Source: CAVSQX01 sp963730225
GTDB lineage: Bacteria; Planctomycetota; Phycisphaerae; Tepidisphaerales; Tepidisphaeraceae
Reading direction: 5' to 3'
Assembly: GCA_963730225.1 (NCBI GenBank)
Contig: CAVSQX010000004.1
Location: 1,116,001-1,180,000, forward strand
Length of the DNA stretch: 64,000 bases
Below the pieces are notes generated by a model, which was given only the letters and a program-made list of their open reading frames with translations, made no database searches and was not told the DNA's origin. This document shows, piece by piece, positions 18,779 to 26,724 of the stretch (its first letter is position 1; each line of letters starts with the position of its first letter). A program made the position numbers and the translations under genes.

Positions 18779-19586
18779 TTTCTGCGGAATCGGCCATTCG
18801 AGCGCTCCGCCGCGATCTGACGCTCGGCACGCTTTTGAAGTGGTGCTTCTGGGCGGCATCATGATCTGTCTTTTGGCCGGTCCACTGCTGGGATCGGGCT
18901 GGCCGGCGACGGTGGCGGTCGTCGCCATGGCGGCGTTTTGGATCGGGCTGAGTTATCGCAGCGCCCGCGGGTCGAATCTGGCCGCCGACTCGCCGCTGCT
19001 GATCGCCACCGGGCAATTCGATGAAGCCGAACAGCGCATCGAGCAGGTGCTGCGGCGTTTTTCGATTCTTCGCGCCGTCAAGTTGCAGAGTCTGCACCAT
19101 CTGATCGTTCTGCGCCACGCGCAACGGCGCTGGCCGGATGCGGCGATGCTGTGCCGGGCGCTGCTGCGGCAGCGGCTTGGATCGCTGGAGAGCCTGGCCC
19201 ATTCCAGCCGATTGATGCTGGCCGATTCGCTTTTGGAGCAGGATGACCTGAATGGGGCCTACGAACAGATTATCGGACTGTACCATCAGCGACTGAATCT
19301 CACCGAATCGCTTAATTTGCTGCTGATTCAACTGGATTATGAAACTCGCATCGAGGCTTGGGGTATGATGATGCGAGGGATATGGTCCAAGGTGCAACTG
19401 GCGGAATTGATGCCCTCGGGCAGCGCGGCCCAGTTGCAGGCGATGTTATCGATCGCCGCGGAGAAAACCGGCCGACGCGACTGGGCCGATTGGCTCCGTC
19501 AACGGGCGCATTTGCTGGCCGATATCGATGAGCTGGTGGCCCGACGGCCGCGGCTGAAGGATTTGCTGGCTGAACAACGAAATTGA
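18775..19586 (+). CDS. Second membrane-anchored TPR protein (frameshifted near start)
   Basis: The natural start is ATG 18775, overlapping the previous stop by four bases (ATGA). It encodes MISAESAIRALRRDLTLGTL. After that the frame closes, while the adjacent frame continues with FEVVLLGGIMICLLAGPLLG, a membrane helix, and a TPR-like region (FDEAEQRIEQVLRR, WPDAAMLCRALLRQ, LEQDDLNGAYEQII). Adding one T to TTTT at 18833-18836 joins the two as LGTLFEVVLLGG and gives a protein of about 270 residues, similar in plan to the gene before it. The open frame that extends upstream to 18627 lies inside the preceding gene and is spurious. Confidence 0.65.
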
Positions 19587-19605
19587 AAAGGACACGGAGG
19601 TCCGC

Positions 19606-19905
19606 ATGTTTTGGCGGATAACGATCGCGGCGGCGATGTCGGTTGGTTTGATGATCGGGGCGATGTGGACCTGGCAACAGGGTCCGCATTGGGCGGTGGA
19701 GGCCGATTCGCCCGAACTTGTAATCTGGGCCGCCCGCAGCGCGGCCGTCGCGGTGGCGGCCTTGGCGCAAACGCTGGCGTTGTCGCTGGTGGTGGGGAGC
19801 CTTTTCCGCGTGCGCGGGGCGGATGTGGTTCTTCGTCTGCTGGCGACGGCGGTTTTTTCCGTGGCGGCCATTGGCGCCGTCGTGCTGGGCCTGGCCAGTC
19901 GTTAG
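19606..19905 (+). CDS. Small three-helix membrane protein
   Basis: This 99-residue protein has three hydrophobic segments: ITIAAAMSVGLMIGAMW, AVAVAALAQTLALSLVVGSLF and LLATAVFSVAAIGAVVLGLA. A strong ribosome site, GGAGG at 19596-19600, supports the ATG at 19606. I do not recognise a family. Its place between TPR-protein genes suggests it is a membrane partner of that cluster. Confidence 0.6.
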   Translation: MFWRITIAAAMSVGLMIGAMWTWQQGPHWAVEADSPELVIWAARSAAVAVAALAQTLALSLVVGSLFRVRGADVVLRLLATAVFSVAAIGAVVLGLASR

Positions 19906-19927
19906 TGCTTGGACGGAAGAACGGTTC

Positions 19928-22681
19928 ATGAGAACAATAAGGCAGAATGGCATGTCAATACGAATGCTGAAATGGGCGTTGATCGCGGCATTGGCCGTGA
20001 TAAGCGGAGGGACGATTTACTGCGAGGCGGGTCAGCCGCGCGGGCAGGGTTTGCAGCCCGCGCACCCAGCCCCGGCGCCGGCCAATCCGGCGCCGATCCA
20101 CCCGGCCACGGTGCCGCCAACGATACATCCGACGACTCGACCCGTGGCGGTGACCCAGCCCAGCCGAAACCCGACTACGCTGGCGGCCACGCGTCCGACG
20201 ACCGCTGCCGTCGCCGTCGTGCCGCTGAACCCCGCGCCGCCGACGACCGATCCGACGGAGATCGACGCCGACGCGCAATTGGCCGAGAGGATAGCGTCGG
20301 TGGCCCAGTCGTCGCTTCCGCCGAAAGTTCCGTCCAACGATTTGTGGGATCCGATTTGGAAACAAATGTCGGCGATGCTGTCGGCGGCACAGAAGCTCGA
20401 TCCGACCAATGCCCGCATCGCCCGGCTGCAACTGGATGCGGTGGTGCGGCTGCATGATCCGGATCAGATCATTTCCGCGCTGAACGCTGCCGCCAAGGCG
20501 GACACGAACGATCAGTTCGTGCAGATTCAGATCGTGGACAGCTACGCTCAGCGGATGGAAACGGCCGATGCGAAGGTGAAATATCTCCAGTCGGTGCTGG
20601 GATTGCAGCAGGTGGCGGCGCCGGTGCGGGCACACGCGGGCGTGGTGGCCGCCAGTTTTCTTCTGGAGCGCGGGCAGCCCGACGCGGCCAAACGAGTTCT
20701 GGGTGAAGCGCTGCGTTTGAATCCGCTCAGCGGCGAGGGCCTGCGGCTTCGGTACGCCATGCTGCCGGCCGACGCCCCCAACTTCGAGCGAGCGACGGCC
20801 CTGATGGCGATTCTCCGCGCCAATCCTCTCCAGGCGGATTATGCGGCGATGCTGGCCGATCAAATCGCCGCCGCCGGTTTGTCGGATGATTCGGTCACAT
20901 GGTATCGACAGGCGATCAACCTCTCGTTTAGTCAGGGCCGGCCGGATTTCGACGCGGTGCGGAATTGCGCGATCGAAATGATGTTGTCCGACCAGGCGCC
21001 CGAGGCCGCCAATCTGATGGAGCAACTGACCAAAGCTCAGCCCGAAAACTCGGCCAATTGGTTCGTGAGGCTGGCGATCCTTCGATTTCTGGGCGACAAA
21101 GACGATTTTCAGCCGGCACTTGGGCAGGCGATCAACGTGATGTGCAATCATCTGGTGGAGGCGGTGAACCTGATAGGCGGCACGAGCGGCCCCGCGCCGA
21201 CCACCCGGCCCATAATCAGCCAGGGGCCGTATCCGCTGCCGGAACTGGCGTTGACGGTGGCGCAGGTGAACCAACATGGCACGCGGCAAGCCAAAGCGAT
21301 CTTCGAGCAGGCGTTGCTGAATCTGTCGATGCTCGATACGTATTTTGCCGAGCAACCCGACGCCGCCGCCGGGCTGCTGGACGCGCTTGGCGCGGTGATG
21401 CCGGACAACAGTCCACAGTTGGCCCGGCTTCAGGGGTGGTGCGACCTGATCGCCGGCAAACCCGATCAGGCCAAGGCGAAGTTCACACCGATTGCCGCGA
21501 TCGATCCCATGGCGGAGTTGGGATTAATCAAGCTGATGGCAGCCAATGTCCCGGATCAGCCGATCGCCGCCATCCGCGGGCGTCGGTTGTTGGCGCAGTA
21601 CCCCGCGGGGCTCAACGCCTGCATCATCTGGGAAGCGCTGCGGGATTTGCACATCAAAGTCATTCCCAGCGGGCAGGCCGATGCGCTGAAATCGCAGATC
21701 GATCGATTTCCCAAGCAACTGCTGAACATAGCCTCACAGCCGCAGGACTTTTACGCCGTGCACGCCGAGCCGATCAATGTGGCTCGCCGCTACGCCGAGC
21801 CTCTGCTGGCCCGGCTTACCATTCAGAACCTCACCGACAACGATCTGACGATCGGCCCCGACGGAATGATTCAACGCGGATTGGTCTTCAGCGCGACGAT
21901 TCGCGGCGTGCAGGATCAATCCTTCGCCGGCACGGCGTTCGATCAGATAGCCGGCCCCCTGGTGCTGCCCGCGCGGCAATCGACTTCGCAGGAAATTCGC
22001 CTGGATCAGGGGCCCCTGCGGCAATACCTTCTGGCGATTCCGACGGTGGCGATGGAGGTTTACGGGTCGGTGATGACCAATCCAAGCGCCGGCCCGAAGG
22101 AGACGCTGATTCCCGGTCCCGCCGGCTATGCCGTGCAGTTCACCCGTGTGTTCAGCCGCACGGCCACTCCGGTGAACAGTCCGCAGCTGCACGAGGCGCT
22201 GGGCGATTGGACCGACTTCACCCCGCGAGAGAAATTCGACGCCCTTGAACTGCTGGGCAAATTCACACAGGCCATCGAGGCATCCAAACAGCCCAGCACA
22301 GAGTCCAAGGAACTGGCGGTGAGTTGCTTTGAAACAATTCGTCGGGCTCAAAACGATCCGCTTCCCGCTGTGTCCGCCTGGGCCTCGTACATCACCTGCA
22401 TCCTGGATTCGTCGGGTCGGATGCCGCTGCTGAAGGGGATGATCGCCGATCCGGATTGGCGACACCGCGAATTGGGGCTGGCCGCGCTAGCTCCGCTGCC
22501 GCTGGACATGCAGAAACCCCTGGCGGCACAATTAACGGATGATCCCGAGCCGTGCGTTCGCGCCCATGCACGGGCAGCGTTGGAATTGATCGCCGTCGCT
22601 GCCAAGCTCCCGCCCAGTTCGCAGCCGACGACGCCGCCCGCCGCGGCCCATCCGAGCGAGCCATCGCCTTCGACCCCGTAA
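19928..22681 (+). CDS. Large exported TPR/HEAT-like repeat protein
   Basis: This protein of 917 residues starts at ATG 19928 with a signal peptide or anchor (MLKWALIAALAVISGGTIYCEAG). A Pro/Ala/Thr-rich linker follows to about residue 105. The middle is a long TPR solenoid (ARIARLQLDAVVRLHDPDQ, GQPDAAKRVLGEALRLNPLSG, WYRQAINLSFSQGR, NSANWFVRLAILRFLGDK), and a beta-rich section (IQNLTDNDLTIGPDGMIQRG) comes before the C-terminal helical repeats. No catalytic motif is seen. It ends the four-gene membrane/TPR cluster and probably acts as an envelope scaffold. The longer frame open from 19823 overlaps the small membrane protein and is not needed. Confidence 0.65.
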   Translation: MRTIRQNGMSIRMLKWALIAALAVISGGTIYCEAGQPRGQGLQPAHPAPAPANPAPIHPATVPPTIHPTTRPVAVTQPSRNPTTLAATRPTTAAVAVVPLNPAPPTTDPTEIDADAQLAERIASVAQSSLPPKVPSNDLWDPIWKQMSAMLSAAQKLDPTNARIARLQLDAVVRLHDPDQIISALNAAAKADTNDQFVQIQIVDSYAQRMETADAKVKYLQSVLGLQQVAAPVRAHAGVVAASFLLERGQPDAAKRVLGEALRLNPLSGEGLRLRYAMLPADAPNFERATALMAILRANPLQADYAAMLADQIAAAGLSDDSVTWYRQAINLSFSQGRPDFDAVRNCAIEMMLSDQAPEAANLMEQLTKAQPENSANWFVRLAILRFLGDKDDFQPALGQAINVMCNHLVEAVNLIGGTSGPAPTTRPIISQGPYPLPELALTVAQVNQHGTRQAKAIFEQALLNLSMLDTYFAEQPDAAAGLLDALGAVMPDNSPQLARLQGWCDLIAGKPDQAKAKFTPIAAIDPMAELGLIKLMAANVPDQPIAAIRGRRLLAQYPAGLNACIIWEALRDLHIKVIPSGQADALKSQIDRFPKQLLNIASQPQDFYAVHAEPINVARRYAEPLLARLTIQNLTDNDLTIGPDGMIQRGLVFSATIRGVQDQSFAGTAFDQIAGPLVLPARQSTSQEIRLDQGPLRQYLLAIPTVAMEVYGSVMTNPSAGPKETLIPGPAGYAVQFTRVFSRTATPVNSPQLHEALGDWTDFTPREKFDALELLGKFTQAIEASKQPSTESKELAVSCFETIRRAQNDPLPAVSAWASYITCILDSSGRMPLLKGMIADPDWRHRELGLAALAPLPLDMQKPLAAQLTDDPEPCVRAHARAALELIAVAAKLPPSSQPTTPPAAAHPSEPSPSTP

Positions 22682-22764
22682 TTCGTCAGTTGAAGTTTTT
22701 CACATGCCGGATAGAGTTCAGGCGGGAATCCCTTCGTCGCGGTGCGGCCGATTTTGAGTAAGCG

Positions 22765-23640
22765 GTGAATTCAAGCCAGGCCAGTTCGCGTGAAATTCCG
22801 CTTTCGCCGGTTAGCGGCCCCGTGAGGGGCACGTCGACGCCGACGTCTCCACCGCGGCAAGTCGGCTTCGGTGAAGATTTCCGCCGATTTTTCCTGCGCG
22901 GCCTGGCGGCCCTGATGCCGACGCTGATCACCCTTTGGCTGCTGGTGTGGGCGTGGGATTTTCTCTGGACCAACGTCGGAAGCCACATCATTTACGGCAT
23001 CCGGTGGATCTGGATGACGCTGACCATCCATAATATGGTGCCGTACGTTCCGCCGGCTAAAATCCAACATGATCTGGACGATCAAAACTTCCGCACGCGG
23101 CTGGAGGGGGTGCTGCTGGCGATTTTGCTGGTTTACGTCGTCGGGGTTTTTGTGGGAAACCTGCTGGGGCGAACCGCCTGGCGGCTGGCGGAGCACACCG
23201 TGCTGAAGATTCCACTGCTGCGGGCCATTTATCCGGCCGTCAAGCAGGTCACCGATTTTGTTCTCAGCGAGCGCGCCGATCAGTTCCAGGGAAGCAAGGT
23301 GGTTGCCGTCGAGCCGCATGCCAAGGGAATCTGGTCGATCGGGCTGGTCACCGGCAGCGGCGTAACGAAGCTCACCGACACCACGGGCCAGGAAATGATC
23401 ACCGTCTTTGTCCCCAGCAGCCCCACGGCATTCAGTGGATACGTGCTGGTGGTGCCCAAAGCATCGGTCGTGGAATTGCCGTTGAAAGTGGACGAAGCCA
23501 TGCGACTTTTAATCAGCGGCGGGGTGATCGCACCGGGTGAGGTGCCCCGCGTCGTTCCCGCCGCGCCGGACCACAAATTGACTTTCGCCTCGGACACGGC
23601 CGATCCCGACCTGATCGCCGGTCGTGAATCCCCGGCGTGA
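22765..23640 (+). CDS. DUF502 family membrane protein
   Basis: This 291-residue protein has the DUF502 plan: two membrane helices (about 43-68, LRGLAALMPTLITLWLLVWAWDFLW, and 112-136, VLLAILLVYVVGVFVGNLLG) around a short external loop. A soluble domain follows with IPLLRAIYPAVKQVTDFVLS and the conserved stretch VFVPSSPTAFSGYVLVVPK. Its function is unknown. In bacteria and plants (LIKE COV) it is linked to membrane trafficking or the envelope. The start is GTG 22765. It precedes hpf by 45 bases. Confidence 0.8.
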   Translation: MNSSQASSREIPLSPVSGPVRGTSTPTSPPRQVGFGEDFRRFFLRGLAALMPTLITLWLLVWAWDFLWTNVGSHIIYGIRWIWMTLTIHNMVPYVPPAKIQHDLDDQNFRTRLEGVLLAILLVYVVGVFVGNLLGRTAWRLAEHTVLKIPLLRAIYPAVKQVTDFVLSERADQFQGSKVVAVEPHAKGIWSIGLVTGSGVTKLTDTTGQEMITVFVPSSPTAFSGYVLVVPKASVVELPLKVDEAMRLLISGGVIAPGEVPRVVPAAPDHKLTFASDTADPDLIAGRESPA

Positions 23641-23685
23641 AAGCGGCGTTGGCTGTACAATGCCCGCGCCACAGAAGGAGTGCCC

Positions 23686-23991
23686 ATGATCGTCACCGTT
23701 TCCTCGCGTCACATGGAAGTCACGACCGCGCTGAAAAGCTACGCCGAGCAGAAGGCCTCCAAGCTAACCCGGTATTTCGATCGCATCGGGGAAATCGAAG
23801 TGGTTATTGAAACGGGCAAGGATCAGGCTCGCGTGGAAATGATCGTGCACGCCGAGCACAACGATCGTTTCGTCGCTCACCACGATCAGGGCGATGCGTA
23901 CGCCTGCGTAGACGGCTGCGTGGACAAGCTGGAGCGGCAACTGAGCGATCACAAAAAGAAGCTGCGGAATCGAAAACATCCGGCGGCATGA
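23686..23991 (+). CDS. hpf: Ribosome hibernation promoting factor, short form
   Basis: HPF/YfiA proteins bind the 30S decoding centre and inactivate ribosomes in starvation. This one has about 101 residues and only the S30AE domain (VSSRHMEVTTALKSYAEQKASKLTRYFD, then VDGCVDKLERQLSDHKKKLR), so it is the short type without the C-terminal dimerisation domain. ATG 23686 is set by AAGGAG at 23675-23680. It lies directly upstream of a PTS EIIA gene, an order also known from the enterobacterial rpoN-hpf-ptsN locus, though rpoN is not next to it here. Confidence 0.88.
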   Translation: MIVTVSSRHMEVTTALKSYAEQKASKLTRYFDRIGEIEVVIETGKDQARVEMIVHAEHNDRFVAHHDQGDAYACVDGCVDKLERQLSDHKKKLRNRKHPAA

Positions 23992-24074
23992 GCGGTGGAC
24001 GTTGCTCGCCGCGCTCGAAAATGCAAGATGGTCGGTTTGGGGAGCCGAACGCATAGAAAGGTCTTGAGGAGTTT

Positions 24075-24542
24075 ATGAAGCTCAGCGAGTTCATCATCAC
24101 CGATTCGATCGTGCCGGACCTCTCGGCGACGGACCGGGACGGGGCGATTCGTGAACTGGTGTCCTCGCTGGCCGCCGCCGGCGCTTTGCCCGAGTCGGCC
24201 GTCGACGAGGTCGTCGCTTCGCTGATCAAACGGGAACAGAACGGCAGCACCGGCTTCGGCAAAGGCGTGGCGGTGCCGCACGTCAAGCATCCCCGGGTCA
24301 AGAAAATCGCCGGTACGATCGGACGCACCGAGCTGGGCATCGATTTCGCCGCCCTCGATCATCAACCCGTCTACACCGTTTTTCTTCTTCTGAGTCCCGA
24401 AAACCAACCCCAACAGCATCTTCAGGCCATGAACATTATTTTCAGTAATCTGCAAAAGGACATGTTCCGGCGTTTTCTCAGGCAAAGCGGCACGAAGGAA
24501 TCGATCATCGAACTGCTGGACGAGGCGGATCAGGGAAAATGA
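24075..24542 (+). CDS. PTS EIIA (PtsN-like) regulatory protein
   Basis: This 155-residue EIIA of the fructose/nitrogen type accepts phosphate from HPr. The active histidine is His69 in GKGVAVPHVKH. Other family marks are REQNGSTGFG before it and LLLSPENQPQQHLQAMNIIFSNL after it. Length is normal for a free-standing EIIA without a membrane permease, so a regulatory function like that of PtsN is likely. It is followed at once by HPr and EI genes. The stop overlaps an ATG (24539) by four bases. Confidence 0.85.
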   Translation: MKLSEFIITDSIVPDLSATDRDGAIRELVSSLAAAGALPESAVDEVVASLIKREQNGSTGFGKGVAVPHVKHPRVKKIAGTIGRTELGIDFAALDHQPVYTVFLLLSPENQPQQHLQAMNIIFSNLQKDMFRRFLRQSGTKESIIELLDEADQGK

Positions 24543-24589
24543 TTGCCGCACACCGTCCGCGCGGGAGCGGGCGGACATCGGGCACTTCG

Positions 24590-24874
24590 ATGGCTACTGC
24601 TTTTCGTGAAATCGTCGTGTCCAACACGCTGGGCTTGCACGCCAGGCCGGCCATGCAATTTGTCGATCTGGCCAACCAGTTCAAGTCGAGCGTCTCGGTG
24701 CACAAGGGCGGTGAGGAACCGGTCGACGCCGACGGAAAGAGCGTCATGCAGATGATCATTCTGGCGGCCACGCAGGGCACATCGCTGCGAATTGAAGCCG
24801 AAGGCGACGACGCCGAAACCGCCGTCACGAAATTGGCGGAGTTGTTTGCGAACAAGTTTGGCGAGGAAAGCTGA
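24590..24874 (+). CDS. ptsH: HPr phosphocarrier protein
   Basis: This 94-residue protein carries phosphate from EI to EIIA. His17 in TLGLHARPA is the phosphorylation site. Ser51 in DADGKSVMQMI corresponds to the regulatory Ser46 of Gram-positive HPr, so control by an HPr kinase is possible. I chose ATG 24590 because the fold begins within a few residues of it. An upstream ATG at 24539 overlaps the EIIA stop and would add 17 residues, including a Gly/Arg-rich stretch. The gene lies 12 bases before EI. Confidence 0.88.
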   Translation: MATAFREIVVSNTLGLHARPAMQFVDLANQFKSSVSVHKGGEEPVDADGKSVMQMIILAATQGTSLRIEAEGDDAETAVTKLAELFANKFGEES

Positions 24875-24886
24875 GTCCCGCGAACC

Positions 24887-26626
24887 ATGGAAATCAAAAA
24901 GGGCATCGGCGTTTCTCCCGGGGTGGTCATGGGCACGGCGATCGTGCTGGACGCCGAGGAATTGGTCATTCCTAAACGCCGGGTCGATCCTTCGCAGATT
25001 CCGCACGAAATCGAACGATTTGAAACCGCCATCCGCGACAGCGCCAAGGATCTCTCGGAGCTGCGCGACCAGGTCACCCGCATGCACGGCAAGGACATCG
25101 GGGGAATTTTCGATTACCACCTGGGCGTTCTGCGCGACAAGACGATGGTCAACCAGATCATCGCCGAGATCAAGTCGCAATCGACCACCGCCGAGTCGGC
25201 CGTCAGCATCGTCGTGCGCCGGTATGCGGCGACGTTTGCGTCGATGTCGGACAAATACTTTTCCGAGCGCGGCAAGGACATCTACGACATCGAGCGACGA
25301 ATCCTCAAGCATCTGATCGGCCAGAAACACGAGGATCTGACCCATCTTCAACAGGATGTGGTGGTGATCGCGCACGATCTTCTGCCGAGCCAGACGGCCG
25401 CTTTGGATCGCAATCACGTTCGCGGATTCGCCATCGACGTGGGCGGGCGCACCAGCCACACCGCCATCGTGGCGCGGGCCATGGGAATTCCGGCGGTGGT
25501 CGGTCTGGGGAATCTCACCTCCGAAGTCAGCGGCGGCGACACCGTCATCATCGACGGGGGACACGGCGTGGTCATCGTCAATCCCGACGCAGACCAGCTG
25601 GCCGAATACAAGGAGGACGCCAAAAAAATCTCCCGGATGGAAATCGAACTGGCCACTCTGGCGGATCTTCCGGCCCAGACGCAAGACGGACATCTGGTCA
25701 GCCTCCAGGCGAACATCGAAGGCCCCGACGACATCCCCGAGGCTATCGGCCGCGGCGCCCAGGGCGTCGGTTTGTATCGCACCGAGTTTCTTTATCTCAC
25801 CCTCGAGCGTGAGCCGACCGAGGAGGATCATTACCTCGCCTACGCCGCCGCCATGAAGAACTCCGCCGGCCGGCCCCTGGTCATTCGCACGCTCGATCTG
25901 GGCGCCGACAAATACACGCAAACCCAGTTGGCCAATCCGGAGCGCAATCCGTTCCTGGGAGACCGCTCGATTCGCATGTGCCTGCACGACATTCCGATGT
26001 TCAAGCGGCAACTGCGAGCCCTGCTGCGCGTCAGCACGCTGGGCGATCTGCGCGTCATGTTCCCCATGATCTGCACCCTCATGGAATTGCGCCAAGCCCG
26101 CATGGTTCTCAACGACGTGATGGAAGAATTGGACGATGAAGGCGTAGAATTCAACCGGAATCTGCCCATCGGCATGATGATCGAAGTGCCGTCGGCGGCG
26201 ATCATGGCGGACCAGTTTGCCAAGGAAGTGAATTTCTTCTCGATCGGCACCAACGATCTAATCCAATACACGCTGGCGGTCGATCGCACCAACGAGCGCG
26301 TGGCCGGGCTGTTCTGTCCCGGCCACCCCGCGGTGCTGAAATTGATCCGCGACACCATCCGCTCGGCGCAGCGCAATTCACTGTCGGTCAGCGTATGTGG
26401 TGAAATGGCGGGCGATCCGATGTACACTCTCCTGCTTCTGGGATTGGGCCTGAACATCTTCAGCATGAACGGACCGGACATTCCGGAAGTGAAAAAAATA
26501 ATTCGCTCGACCACGCTGGAGCACGCCAAGCATGCGGCTCGCCGGGTTATGAGCTTCGACAGCGAAAGACAGGTATTGCACTTTCTGCGCGAGGAAACGC
26601 GGAAAATTGTCCCCGAAGCATTTTGA
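24887..26626 (+). CDS. ptsI: Phosphoenolpyruvate-protein phosphotransferase (PTS Enzyme I)
   Basis: This 579-residue EI takes phosphate from PEP and passes it to HPr. The phospho-histidine is His191 in GGRTSHTAIVARAMG. The PEP-binding part shows GVGLYRTEFLYL, VMFPMICTLMELRQA, FSIGTNDLIQYTLAVDRTNE and VCGEMAGDP with the catalytic Cys. There is no N-terminal GAF domain, so it is the ordinary EI rather than EI-Ntr. It completes an EIIA-HPr-EI set with no sugar permease gene in the window. Confidence 0.92.
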   Translation: MEIKKGIGVSPGVVMGTAIVLDAEELVIPKRRVDPSQIPHEIERFETAIRDSAKDLSELRDQVTRMHGKDIGGIFDYHLGVLRDKTMVNQIIAEIKSQSTTAESAVSIVVRRYAATFASMSDKYFSERGKDIYDIERRILKHLIGQKHEDLTHLQQDVVVIAHDLLPSQTAALDRNHVRGFAIDVGGRTSHTAIVARAMGIPAVVGLGNLTSEVSGGDTVIIDGGHGVVIVNPDADQLAEYKEDAKKISRMEIELATLADLPAQTQDGHLVSLQANIEGPDDIPEAIGRGAQGVGLYRTEFLYLTLEREPTEEDHYLAYAAAMKNSAGRPLVIRTLDLGADKYTQTQLANPERNPFLGDRSIRMCLHDIPMFKRQLRALLRVSTLGDLRVMFPMICTLMELRQARMVLNDVMEELDDEGVEFNRNLPIGMMIEVPSAAIMADQFAKEVNFFSIGTNDLIQYTLAVDRTNERVAGLFCPGHPAVLKLIRDTIRSAQRNSLSVSVCGEMAGDPMYTLLLLGLGLNIFSMNGPDIPEVKKIIRSTTLEHAKHAARRVMSFDSERQVLHFLREETRKIVPEAF

Positions 26627-26632
26627 GAAGCA

Positions 26633-26712
26633 CTTGCTGGTGGCGGGTTGCTAGTTACCCGCTCAACCCTGCATCGCTTCTCTTTACTGGCAACTGACAA
26701 CTAGCCACCAAG
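26633..26712. repeat. Imperfect inverted repeat upstream of RNase E/G
   Basis: The arms at about 26633-26658 and 26686-26712 share CTTG(C/G)TGGTGG, and then GCTAGTT and related blocks in opposite orientation. The element fills almost all of the gap between ptsI and the RNase gene. Such CTAGTT/CAGTTGCCAG-type intergenic repeats look like dispersed palindromic elements. A role in transcript processing before the RNase gene is possible but unproven. Confidence 0.5.
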
Positions 26713-26724
26713 AAATTAGGTTCC

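Noticed and set aside
19955..21355. Minus-strand open frame of 466 codons opposite the TPR solenoid
   Set aside because: Arg/His-rich shadow with no repeat or fold. The plus-strand TPR units are clear.
24530..26095. Minus-strand open frame over EIIA, HPr and EI
   Set aside because: The plus-strand genes have unmistakable motifs. The minus frame is rich in Arg/His/Asp without any fold pattern.
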